Assembly: GCA_945878355.1 (NCBI GenBank)
Contig: CAMCTC010000172.1
Location: 1 to 7,069, forward strand
DNA length: 7,069 nt
Origin: Bordetella parapertussis
Lineage (GTDB): Bacteria; Pseudomonadota; Gammaproteobacteria; Burkholderiales; Burkholderiaceae_C
Reading direction: 5' to 3'
Below the pieces are notes generated by a model. That model ran no database searches and was not told where the DNA came from. It saw only the letters and a list, made by a program, of their open reading frames with translations. Below, in pieces: positions 1-5,303 of the stretch. Each line of letters starts with the position of its first letter. Position 1 is the first letter of the stretch. A program made the translations under genes and the position numbers.

Positions 1-117
1 GCCCGCTTGGGCGGCTATCTCGGTCGCGCCAGCGACCCACCCCCGGGGCACCAATTGCTGTGGCAGGGCTACAGACAACTCCAGGCAATGTGTGACGGCT
101 ATTCGCTCAGACCGTGA
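1..117 (+). CDS. IS4-family transposase, C-terminal fragment (partial at left edge)
   Basis: Reading frame 1 is open from the first base to a TGA at 115-117, giving 38 residues. They begin ARLGGYLGRASDPPPGHQLL and continue with WQGYRQLQ. The LARLGG(Y/F)L...D.(P/E)PG....W.G...L pattern is what I know as the extreme C-terminus of Tn5/IS50-like IS4-family DDE transposases, so this is very probably the end of such an enzyme, which cuts and joins its own element ends. The catalytic residues lie outside the window, so intactness cannot be judged. A possible terminal repeat lies just downstream (129-148). The family assignment rests on this short tail only. Confidence 0.75.
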   Translation, partial: ARLGGYLGRASDPPPGHQLLWQGYRQLQAMCDGYSLRP

Positions 118-128
118 CGGCATTGCTG

Positions 129-148
129 AAATTGTGGGGCAAGGGCAG
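129..148. repeat. Candidate right terminal repeat of the IS4-like element
   Basis: Twelve bases past the transposase stop, the bottom strand read inward starts CTGCCCTTGCCCCACAATTT. It loosely resembles the Tn5/IS50 end pattern (CTG, then CTT, then CACAA). The following nine bases, 149-157 (GCCTAGCCT), would be the target duplication, since this group usually duplicates 9 bp. The other element end is not in the window, so this is an inference from position and resemblance. Confidence 0.3.
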
Positions 149-314
149 GCCTAGCCTGACCGATTTTGTTTGCGTCATGTGTGCTCCTGCCGAATGGCAT
201 CCGTGATGCCGCAGCATCGCTGAACTTGAAAAAGACTGACGGCAGTTATAAGGAGGGGCGTCTGGCCTGGCTCCAATCGACATCGGCAGCACCAAGTCAC
301 CGCGCGATGACGCA

Positions 315-1544
315 TCAGGCGGGTTTCATCTGAGGTGAATGCAAGGACTCGGCCTCACGTACCGGACGGAAGGTCAGCGCGATCACGGCCGCACAAAGCC
401 CGATGACGAAAGCGCCGATGTATAGGCGGGAGTAGTTGCCCCAGGTATCGAACACGAAACCACCGGCGCCGGAGCCCAGCGCCATGCCCAGGCTCGCAAA
501 CAAGGTGACGGCGCCGAACATGGTGCCCATGATGCGCGGGCCGAAGGCGTCGCGCACCAGCACGGCGTACAAGGGCATGACCCCGCCATAGGCGAGGCCG
601 AACACGATCGCCGCGACATAGAAGGCCGGCAGTGTGTCGACGAAGACATAAGCCCCGATCGACATCGCCTGGAGCAGCAATCCGGCGACCAGCGTCTGCT
701 TGACGCCCTTGCGGTCAGCGATCATGCCGAAACCGATCCGTCCGCACAGGCCGGACAGACCCGCCAGGCTGAAGACACTCACAGCCAGCATCGGCGCCAC
801 GCCGCAGAAGGTGGCATAGGTCACCATGTGAAAGATCGGTCCCGAGTGCGCCGCACAGCACGCAAAATTGGCCAGCGCAATGACCACGAACTGAGGTTTG
901 AAAAGCGCTTGCGCCGCCGTCAGCGGGTATCGCTCGGCGGTCAGGTCACGCACCGGCGCAGCACCGGCGACCTTCGAATGCCCGGGCGGATCACGGACCA
1001 ACCAGGCTGCGGGCAGCACGAGAAAGATGGCCGCGACGCCAATGATCAACATGCTGGCGCGCCAGTCATGCTGGCTGAGCAGCCAGCCGGCAAACGGTGA
1101 GACCACCATCGAGCCCATGCCCATGCCGGCCGACACCAGCGCGGCTGCGAGATTGCGCCGATGCTCAAGCCAGCCGGTGGCGACCGCGATCATCGGTGCA
1201 TAAAAGCTGCCGGCCGCCGTGCCGACCAGCACGCCAAAGCCCAGCTGCAGTTCCAGCAAGTTCGTGGCCCGGCTCGCGGTGATCAACCCGGCGCAGAGCA
1301 AGACGCCGCCAAGAAGCACCACGCGTCGAGCACCGATGCGGTCGCACAGCACGCCCCAGGCGATCGACCCGATCCCCATGAACAGGAAGGCGATGGTGGC
1401 CACCGAAGAGATGCCACTGTGCGACCACCCGGTCTGCTGCGCGATCGGCACCAGGAAGACCGCGAGCGACAGCATGGCGCCGATGCCGATACAGGTCATC
1501 AGCATGCCGGCGCCGACAACCACCCAGCCGTAGGACAGTTTCAT
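315..1544 (-). CDS. MFS transporter, monocarboxylate/YcxA-like
   Basis: A 409-residue protein with about twelve hydrophobic segments in two halves, the usual length for a major facilitator superfamily carrier in the inner membrane. The loop between segments 2 and 3 carries motif A as G64...DRIGARR (68-74). The matching loop in the second half is GFGMIADRKGVKQ (271-283), after a hydrophilic linker near residues 184-212. The start SYGWVVVGAG and the sequence FLVPIAQQTGW are typical of the monocarboxylate/oxalate-formate branch (YcxA-like), so a small organic acid is a likely substrate; this is inferred. I chose ATG at 1544, not an upstream in-frame ATG at 1631, because it begins the family's conserved N-terminus and has GAGAGG nine bases ahead. 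The extra 29 residues would be hydrophilic and unlike the family. No partner gene is adjacent on the same strand closer than the CMD gene, 388 bases upstream. Confidence 0.88.
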   Translation of the reverse strand: MKLSYGWVVVGAGMLMTCIGIGAMLSLAVFLVPIAQQTGWSHSGISSVATIAFLFMGIGSIAWGVLCDRIGARRVVLLGGVLLCAGLITASRATNLLELQLGFGVLVGTAAGSFYAPMIAVATGWLEHRRNLAAALVSAGMGMGSMVVSPFAGWLLSQHDWRASMLIIGVAAIFLVLPAAWLVRDPPGHSKVAGAAPVRDLTAERYPLTAAQALFKPQFVVIALANFACCAAHSGPIFHMVTYATFCGVAPMLAVSVFSLAGLSGLCGRIGFGMIADRKGVKQTLVAGLLLQAMSIGAYVFVDTLPAFYVAAIVFGLAYGGVMPLYAVLVRDAFGPRIMGTMFGAVTLFASLGMALGSGAGGFVFDTWGNYSRLYIGAFVIGLCAAVIALTFRPVREAESLHSPQMKPA

Positions 1545-1553
1545 ATCTTTGAA

Positions 1554-1559
1554 CCTCTC
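1554..1559 (-). promoter_or_regulatory. Ribosome binding site of the MFS gene
   Basis: On the minus strand GAGAGG lies nine bases before ATG at 1544. This favours that start over the upstream ATG at 1631. The site overlaps the TGA of a short ORF (1558-1662), which would allow translational coupling if that ORF is translated. Confidence 0.6.
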
Positions 1560-1662
1560 AGGCACTCTGGACCACCTCGCGTGAATCGTGATGGGCGAAA
1601 TACCCCGCCAGGCGATCCTCAACCAGAGCAACGATCTTCAGGCGGGCTTGCCAAGTGGCCAT
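1558..1662 (-). other. Short ORF or gene remnant upstream of the MFS gene (34 codons)
   Basis: Minus-strand ATG at 1662 opens a 34-residue frame starting MATWQARLKIVALVEDRLAG and ending in VVQSA. Its TGA sits 13 bases before the MFS start. The composition (amphipathic, ordinary codon use, a plausible C-terminal look) resembles real protein, but there is no ribosome binding site before the ATG, and the frame is closed by a TGA shortly upstream. It could be a tiny leader peptide, the tail of a decayed gene, or chance. I recognise no family. Confidence 0.25.
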
Positions 1663-1932
1663 GGAGCCCGAGAAACCCGATCACCAACACCAATGCTGGC
1701 CAGTCAGACTTGCAACACCAGTTTCGAAAATTTCTGAAGGTTCACAGTGAGGCCAACGGACGCGGCCCTTGAGCCCTTTGCGCGCGGGTCAGTGTAGACG
1801 GTGCCGCCAAAACAACCGGTCATGGGCTTTGTCCACATGCAACGCCTGGATTCGTGCACGAGGTGACGAAGGCCGACTGGCGGCTAAAGAGGCGATCCCC
1901 GAGCCGAAGGTGCAGCATGGTGTCGGGTGAAG
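1663..1932. other. Gene-free stretch between the CMD and MFS genes
   Basis: With the short ORF, this makes a 388-base gap between two minus-strand genes. Neither strand has a convincing gene. I see no strong terminator behind the CMD gene and no clear -35/-10 pair for the MFS gene. An 8-base palindrome TTTCGAAA lies around 1722-1729. The gap is long enough that the two genes probably have separate promoters. Confidence 0.4.
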
Positions 1933-2484
1933 TCAATCCTTGGGCAGTGGCCAACGCTCGAGGTAGGTCATGTATTCCGGCTCCACGTCCACCTGCATGG
2001 TGGCCAGGAAACGCACCACCGCGCAGTAGAAGGAAATGGTCAACACCAGATCTGTCAGGTGCTCCGTGGAAAGAATACCTTGTAGCGCGGCGAAGGTCTC
2101 TGCTGAGGCTGCCCCCTGCACCGTCATTTCGCGGGCTGCGCGCAGCACACTGCGGGCGCTAGCGTCCAGTGTGGTTGGCTTGCCGGCCGTGTCGTCGATC
2201 AGCGCCTGGATATCCTCGTCCGACACGCCGAAATCATGGCCGATCTTGACATGGTGCGCCCACTCATAGGGCGAGCGTGCCAGCCAGCCCACCTGCAGGA
2301 TCGCCAGCTCGCGCAGCCGTCCATCAAGCTTGCTTTTGTTGCGAATGTAGCCGCCCAGGCCGGAGAAGGCGCGCGCCCCGCCGGGGCTATGCGTCATCAG
2401 CCGGAACAGCGCGATGTCGCGCGTCAGCAGGTCTTGGTGTTCCGGCGGCAGGTCAGCGCGGGTGAGGTACGGCAGGCGGGCCAT
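1933..2484 (-). CDS. Carboxymuconolactone decarboxylase (CMD)-family protein without CxxC
   Basis: A 183-residue all-helical protein of the CMD/AhpD superfamily. The core reads RELAILQVGWLARSPYEWAHH (residues 58-78), with E74 and H77/H78 matching the family E..(H)H signature, followed by KIGHDFGVSDEDIQAL. The redox CxxC pair of AhpD-type peroxidase partners is absent: that stretch is LARSPYEW. A decarboxylase- or lactone-type role fits better than alkylhydroperoxidase, but the substrate is unknown. Members of this type often sit among aromatic or hydroxy-acid catabolic genes, which suits the neighbouring MFS carrier. I chose ATG at 2484 (MARLPYL) because family members start there and AAAGGGAA lies nine bases upstream. 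An in-frame ATG at 2649 would add 55 residues unlike the family. Confidence 0.85.
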   Translation of the reverse strand: MARLPYLTRADLPPEHQDLLTRDIALFRLMTHSPGGARAFSGLGGYIRNKSKLDGRLRELAILQVGWLARSPYEWAHHVKIGHDFGVSDEDIQALIDDTAGKPTTLDASARSVLRAAREMTVQGAASAETFAALQGILSTEHLTDLVLTISFYCAVVRFLATMQVDVEPEYMTYLERWPLPKD

Positions 2485-2493
2485 GATGGGCTG

Positions 2494-2501
2494 TTCCCTT
2501 T
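2494..2501 (-). promoter_or_regulatory. Ribosome binding site of the CMD-family gene
   Basis: AAAGGGAA on the minus strand lies nine bases before ATG at 2484. It decides the start in favour of MARLPYL over the longer in-frame alternative from 2649. Confidence 0.55.
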
Positions 2502-2767
2502 GTTGGAGGTGGGCCTCGGCTTGTACTGGCGGGCCTAGCGTGGTTTTGATTGTGACAGCGAACAAGGGAACGGGTGAGACAAGTGGACGCCAATAGACGA
2601 CGTTATTGCAGAGCCAGGGCCGCTTGTTGTCGGCCAAAGAAAGGTTCATCGGAACCCTGACTGAGGTGCATTGTTAATATTTTCTACAGAAGAGCGGGTG
2701 AGTTGACCCAGCACAAGTCGGCGGGCTCGTTTGCCGAGGTCTCTCCGGGTTTCACCTGTCGGCATCA

Positions 2768-2798
2768 TTGGCAGTATTTGTCATACTCGCTTTGTAAT
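2768..2798 (+). promoter_or_regulatory. Candidate sigma-70-like promoter of the H-NS gene
   Basis: TTGGCA (2768-2773) matches the -35 consensus at five of six positions, and TGTAAT (2793-2798) matches the -10 at five of six. The spacer is 19 bases, longer than ideal. Transcription would start about 35 bases before the H-NS ATG. Another -35-like TTGTCA lies at 2778 but has no good -10. Confidence 0.3.
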
Positions 2799-2839
2799 CT
2801 CGTAACACTAGCGCCTTACCAACCAAGAATGCACCTGAC

Positions 2840-3154
2840 ATGTCAAAACTTAAAGAACTCATGGCCGCCCGCAAGGATCTCGAGCAGCGCATCGCCGAGG
2901 CGCAACGTGAGGCTCGTGCCACCAGCATCGCGAAGGTGAGGGCGTTGATGGCTGAATGCGGCTTGACAGCTGCTGATATCGGGGGCAAATCGGGTGGGGG
3001 TCGGGTAGTGGGTGCGGCCATGCCCAAGGGCAAGGTGGCGGCCAAGTACCACAACACCGCCACGGGGGACAGTTGGTCTGGTCGTGGTCTGCAGCCCCGG
3101 TGGCTCAAGGCTGCGCTGGCGGCAGGTGCCAAGGTCGCGGACTTCGCGGTCTGA
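2840..3154 (+). CDS. H-NS family nucleoid-associated DNA-binding protein
   Basis: A 104-residue protein with the two-part layout of betaproteobacterial H-NS-like proteins. An N-terminal charged coiled coil (about 1-40, starting MSKLKELMAARKDLEQRIAE) serves for dimerisation. A flexible Gly/Lys linker (about 48-66) follows. The C-terminal DNA-binding domain is KYHNTATGDSWSGRGLQPRWL (70-89 region), then KAALAAGAKVADFAV. The W.GRG..P.W core inserts into the minor groove of AT-rich DNA. Such proteins bind and silence AT-rich, often acquired DNA. Here the core reads GRGLQP, a variant I know from betaproteobacterial paralogues. The gene is single and divergent from the CMD gene. No good Shine-Dalgarno precedes ATG 2840, but no better in-frame start exists. 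This may be one of several H-NS paralogues in the genome. Confidence 0.92.
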   Translation: MSKLKELMAARKDLEQRIAEAQREARATSIAKVRALMAECGLTAADIGGKSGGGRVVGAAMPKGKVAAKYHNTATGDSWSGRGLQPRWLKAALAAGAKVADFAV

Positions 3155-3505
3155 TTTCCTGCTTGGGTACTTTGCGTCAGCCCGTGTCGGGTTGATCGCC
3201 ACGGCAAGCCTGTTCCTCTGGCGGGCGCCGATGCATCGCGTCGGTCCTGAGGTGATTTGATTGGGTGCGTGTTGACGACGATCTACTACCGGCCCGGACA
3301 TGGCGGTCGTCTCGACAGCGGATGAGGACGGGCGCTGGCCGAGGATCTCAGGGACTACTGCTGGCCCACTGCAGGCCGAGCCAGGATGCAGGCCGCAGCG
3401 CCTGTTTCGTTGCCATCCATTCGCCCATCGGATTCAACCGGACCCTGCACCGTCTGCACACCGCCTGGCATCGTTCCAGGCTCGGCAGCAACGGAAGCAA
3501 GCCTC
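3155..3505. other. Gene-poor stretch between the H-NS and DUF2256 genes
   Basis: These 351 bases have no intact gene that I can support. They hold a weak stem (AGCCCG/CGGGTT around 3179-3193) without a T-run, so not a convincing terminator for H-NS, and a probable protein remnant at 3269-3367. The frame upstream of the DUF2256 start stays open back to a TGA at 3323-3325, but that translation looks unlike the family. Confidence 0.4.
3269..3367 (+). pseudogene. Possible remnant of a decayed gene (N-terminal fragment with in-frame stop)
   Basis: From GTG at 3269 the frame reads VLTTIYYRPGHGGRLDSG, then a TGA at 3323-3325, then GRALAEDLRDYCWP in the same frame. The first part looks like a genuine N-terminus: beta strand followed by a Gly-rich turn, as in alpha/beta-hydrolase-like proteins. 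The second part has a natural helical composition. The likeliest reading is a gene broken by a stop and truncated further on. I cannot name the family with confidence; chance coding-like sequence remains possible. Confidence 0.3.
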
Positions 3506-3784
3506 ATGCAACGCAATAACGGTTTCAAGGGCAACAAGCAGGCCTTGCCGCGCAAGCCCTGCGTGGACTGCGGCCGTGAAATGGTGTGGCGCCAGGCCTC
3601 AGACCGGAATTGGATTGAAGTCAGGTACTGCTCTGAAGCCTGCCGTCGCCGCAGCAGCGTCCCGATGGCCGCGGCTCGGCGGCCATCGACGGCTTCGACG
3701 CCAAGATCTCCAGATTCTGCGGGGCCAGCCACCTCTGATATAACTGGTCAACAACCAAAGCCCGGCCAGTCCGGAACCGCATGA
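3506..3784 (+). CDS. DUF2256 zinc-ribbon protein with Ser/Pro-rich tail
   Basis: A 92-residue protein whose residues 13-49 match the DUF2256 pattern: ALPRKPCVDCGREMVWR, then NW.EV(R/K)YCS..CRRR. C19, C22, C42 and C46 form a CxxC...CxxxC set likely to bind zinc. The biochemical role of DUF2256 is not known; many members are only about 45-60 residues. This one carries an extra tail (50-92) rich in Ser, Thr, Pro and Ala with no recognisable fold, possibly read-through into former non-coding DNA. I chose ATG 3506, with GGAAG about nine bases upstream, because the domain follows directly. The frame is open further back to ATG 3386, but those 40 residues look non-family. The stop overlaps the tctC-like start as ATGA, so the two may be co-translated. 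Confidence 0.75.
   Translation: MQRNNGFKGNKQALPRKPCVDCGREMVWRQASDRNWIEVRYCSEACRRRSSVPMAAARRPSTASTPRSPDSAGPATSDITGQQPKPGQSGTA
3739..3744 (+). promoter_or_regulatory. Possible -10 element before the TctC-like gene
   Basis: TATAAC (preceded by TGA) lies 36 bases before the TctC-like ATG, inside the tail of the DUF2256 gene. The matching -35 region (TTCTGC, 18-base spacing) is poor. It is recorded because it could drive the binding-protein gene independently. Confidence 0.2.
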
Positions 3785-4767
3785 TCAACTTGACCAACAT
3801 GTGCCGCCGCTGGGCCTGGCTGATCGCAGTCCTGGTGGCGATGCCCGCCTGGGCGGCGTCACCCAAGCCCGTGGAATCCGCCCCCTGGAAGCCCACCCGC
3901 ACCGTGACCCTGGTCGTACCCTACAGCCCTGGCGGCGGGGTGGATGCGATGGCCCGACATGTGGCCAGAGAACTGCAGGCCAAGTGGGGCCAGACCGTGC
4001 TGGTGGAAAACGTGCCCGGAGCCGGCGGCCTGCTGGGCACCCGGCGGGTTCTGGATGCGCCGCCCGATGGCCACACGTTGCTGGTACAGATCCCCTCGCT
4101 GCTGGTGATCCGCCATACACCAATGTACAAAGGGGTGGACCCGGCCGCCCGGCTGGTACCGATCGCCACCTACTCGATCACTGCGGGCGTGTACGCGGCG
4201 CATGCCGGCATCCCGGGCAAGACTTACGCCGACCTCAAGCGACATTGCAATACCGCGCCCAAGCCTTGCTCGTTCGGCACCACCGAGAACATGGCGCGGG
4301 TTCGTCTGAAGATGCTGGAGAGTGACATCCCCAACATGATCGTCGTCAACTACAAGGGCGGGGGCCAGCTGGTGAATGACCTGCTGGGCGGCAATGTGGA
4401 CATCGGTGTGATGGGCTATACCGCCATTGCACCGCATGTGAAGTCGGGCACGGTGAAGATCATGATGACCAGCGGCACCACCCGTTCGCCGATCGTGCCC
4501 GACGCGCAGACTGCGGTGGAAGCGGGTCTGCCCCAAATCGCCAGCGAAACCTGGTATGGCCTGTTCGCGCCGCTGGGCACGTCCAATGCCGTGGTGCGTG
4601 CGGTGGCCGCGGCCGTTCGCGAGGTGGCCGGCATGGAAGAGACCAAGACCTTCTTTGCCGCCCTCGGCTCGTCGGTGCTGATCACCTCGCCTGAAGAGTT
4701 TGCAAAGCTGGTGCGTGACGAAGAGCAGCGCCTGAACGCATTGCTCAAGAAGTACCCGCTGGATTGA
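3781..4767 (+). CDS. TctC/Bug-family periplasmic substrate-binding protein
   Basis: A 328-residue protein of normal length for the Bug (tripartite tricarboxylate transporter, TctC) family. It has a signal peptide (RR at 9-10, hydrophobic WAWLIAVLVA 11-20, likely cleavage after AWA at about 25), so it acts in the periplasm. Hallmarks follow: VTLVVPYSPGGGVDAMARHVA (42-62), W.Q.VLVEN.PGAGG..G (69-86), PPDGHTLL (94-101), YKGGGQ...DLLGGNVD (191-207) and the C-terminal ETWYGLFAP region (256-264). Such proteins capture carboxylates or aromatic acids. No TctA/TctB membrane genes are present, so it is an orphan receptor, as is common in Burkholderiales. Two cysteines (156 and 163) sit where relatives usually have a Gly/Ser-rich loop. 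ATG 3781 overlaps the previous stop; ATG 3799 (MCRRW) is an alternative that also gives a signal peptide. Confidence 0.92.
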   Translation: MINLTNMCRRWAWLIAVLVAMPAWAASPKPVESAPWKPTRTVTLVVPYSPGGGVDAMARHVARELQAKWGQTVLVENVPGAGGLLGTRRVLDAPPDGHTLLVQIPSLLVIRHTPMYKGVDPAARLVPIATYSITAGVYAAHAGIPGKTYADLKRHCNTAPKPCSFGTTENMARVRLKMLESDIPNMIVVNYKGGGQLVNDLLGGNVDIGVMGYTAIAPHVKSGTVKIMMTSGTTRSPIVPDAQTAVEAGLPQIASETWYGLFAPLGTSNAVVRAVAAAVREVAGMEETKTFFAALGSSVLITSPEEFAKLVRDEEQRLNALLKKYPLD

Positions 4768-4829
4768 CCCGGCCTGCCGGAGGCTCTCAACTGGAGCATC
4801 GCCTGCCACGAGCTTCGAGCTGTTGTATC

Positions 4830-5122
4830 CCGTGAGTCATGTGCCCGTAGCTCGCCGAAATTCCGAGCCCGCCAGTTGATGCGAGAAGGGATCGAATCTT
4901 CCAAGCAAGAGCAATCGTCATGAGACAAGTCCTTGGCGCTCATCTTGTTACCCGGACTGCGTCCGGCGCCTCATGCACGGGTTGAGATGCGTTCTCCGAG
5001 CAAATCCATCAAGGTGCTCACATGGATGATCAAGTCTCGAATGATCAGCAACGACCACTTTTGCCGAGTAAATCCAGAGCAGAGCTGATGGGGCAAACGG
5101 AGCGCTAATCAAGCTTTTCAAT
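4830..5122 (-). pseudogene. HxlR-type transcription regulator, decayed
   Basis: Read on the minus strand from about 5122, the sequence gives (I)EKLD-stop-RSVCPISSALDLLG. A one-base frame change at about 5060-5063 is followed by KWSLLIIRDL (from 5060), and the same frame continues with ST.MDLLGERIST to a TGA at 4971-4973. This follows the HxlR winged-helix pattern CPI..ALD.LG.KW.LLI.RDL...F...GE.I.T. Later in the same frame NKMSAKDL and INWRARNFGELRAHD (to about 4835) resemble the family's Y.LT.KG..L and final W.AR helix. The roughly 30 residues expected between these blocks are missing. Lesions seen: no start codon (ATT where ATG would fit), an in-frame TAG, a frameshift, a TGA and an internal deletion. 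HxlR proteins are small dimeric regulators, often sensing electrophiles or redox state. It lies downstream of the metallo-hydrolase on the same strand. The family call rests on motif memory; the ends are approximate. Confidence 0.65.
4952..4966. repeat. Perfect 6-bp stem-loop CCGGAC-TGC-GTCCGG
   Basis: Two perfect 6-base arms with a 3-base loop. No T-run follows on either strand, so it is not an intrinsic terminator. It lies between the premature TGA and the C-terminal block of the HxlR pseudogene, where the internal deletion must have occurred. Confidence 0.5.
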
Positions 5123-5303
5123 GCCCTTCGGCTAGCTTGTACCCCGGTCGCATCTCAAGCCGTGGTTAGATTTCACGGCTGCTGCGCCGACCGTGGCTTG
5201 TAGGCGCAGACCATGCGGCCACACCGTCATGTCGATCGGGGCTCGAAAAGGCTAGGGCGAGGCGGCAATCCCGGCTTGAAGCGTTCGCGGAATCGACTGG
5301 ACA
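5123..5303. other. Non-coding stretch between the HxlR pseudogene and the metallo-hydrolase stop
   Basis: No gene is supported here on either strand. The only structure seen is the inverted repeat at 5158-5180. No tRNA or clear terminator was found. Confidence 0.4.
5158..5180. repeat. Inverted repeat AGCCGTG-N9-CACGGCT
   Basis: Perfect 7-base arms around a 9-base AT-richer centre, 123 bases past the metallo-hydrolase stop and just upstream of the former HxlR start. It could be an operator for the lost regulator's own gene or part of a transcript end. There is no T-run, so an intrinsic terminator is unlikely. Confidence 0.35.

Larger units (their letters stand above)
2485..2839. other. Divergent intergenic region between the CMD-family and H-NS genes
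   Basis: A 355-base region from which both flanking genes are transcribed outward. It contains an AT-rich patch at about 2671-2688 (TTGTTAATATTTTC) in an otherwise GC-rich background. This is a likely place for the minus-strand promoter and for protein-induced bending, but no clean -35/-10 pair is visible on that strand. A candidate plus-strand promoter is listed separately. Confidence 0.4.

Noticed and set aside
249..256. Strong Shine-Dalgarno-like TAAGGAGG on the plus strand
   Set aside because: No ATG, GTG or TTG lies at usable distance and no gene follows on that strand.
1545..1631. 29-residue N-terminal extension of the MFS transporter from ATG 1631
   Set aside because: It is hydrophilic, unlike the family, and the internal ATG at 1544 has a good ribosome binding site and the conserved SYGWVVV start.
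1161..1772. 203-codon plus-strand frame antisense to the MFS gene
   Set aside because: Its translation is Gln/Asp/His/Pro-rich with no domain, and it mirrors the transporter's codon pattern; a shadow of a real gene.
2485..2649. 55-residue N-terminal extension of the CMD-family protein
   Set aside because: No family resemblance. ATG 2484 has AAAGGGAA at good spacing and begins the conserved domain.
4769..4784. GC-rich hairpins (CCGGC-CT-GCCGG, overlapping GCCT...AGGC) right after the TctC-like stop as a terminator
   Set aside because: Stems are short and no T-run follows, so an intrinsic terminator is not supported.
3859..4809. 316-codon minus-strand frame antisense to the TctC-like gene
   Set aside because: His/Gly/Arg-rich shadow translation, while the plus strand carries a clear signal peptide and family motifs.
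4866..4910. tRNA T-arm-like GGATCGAATC motif
   Set aside because: No matching acceptor, D or anticodon arms; it lies inside the decayed regulator.
4996..5076. Imperfect 13-base direct repeat CCGAGYAAATCCA (4996-5008 and 5064-5076)
   Set aside because: Both copies fall in the HxlR pseudogene and encode LDLLG/MDLLG at two positions where the family pattern fits; probably coincidence, not a mobile or CRISPR repeat.
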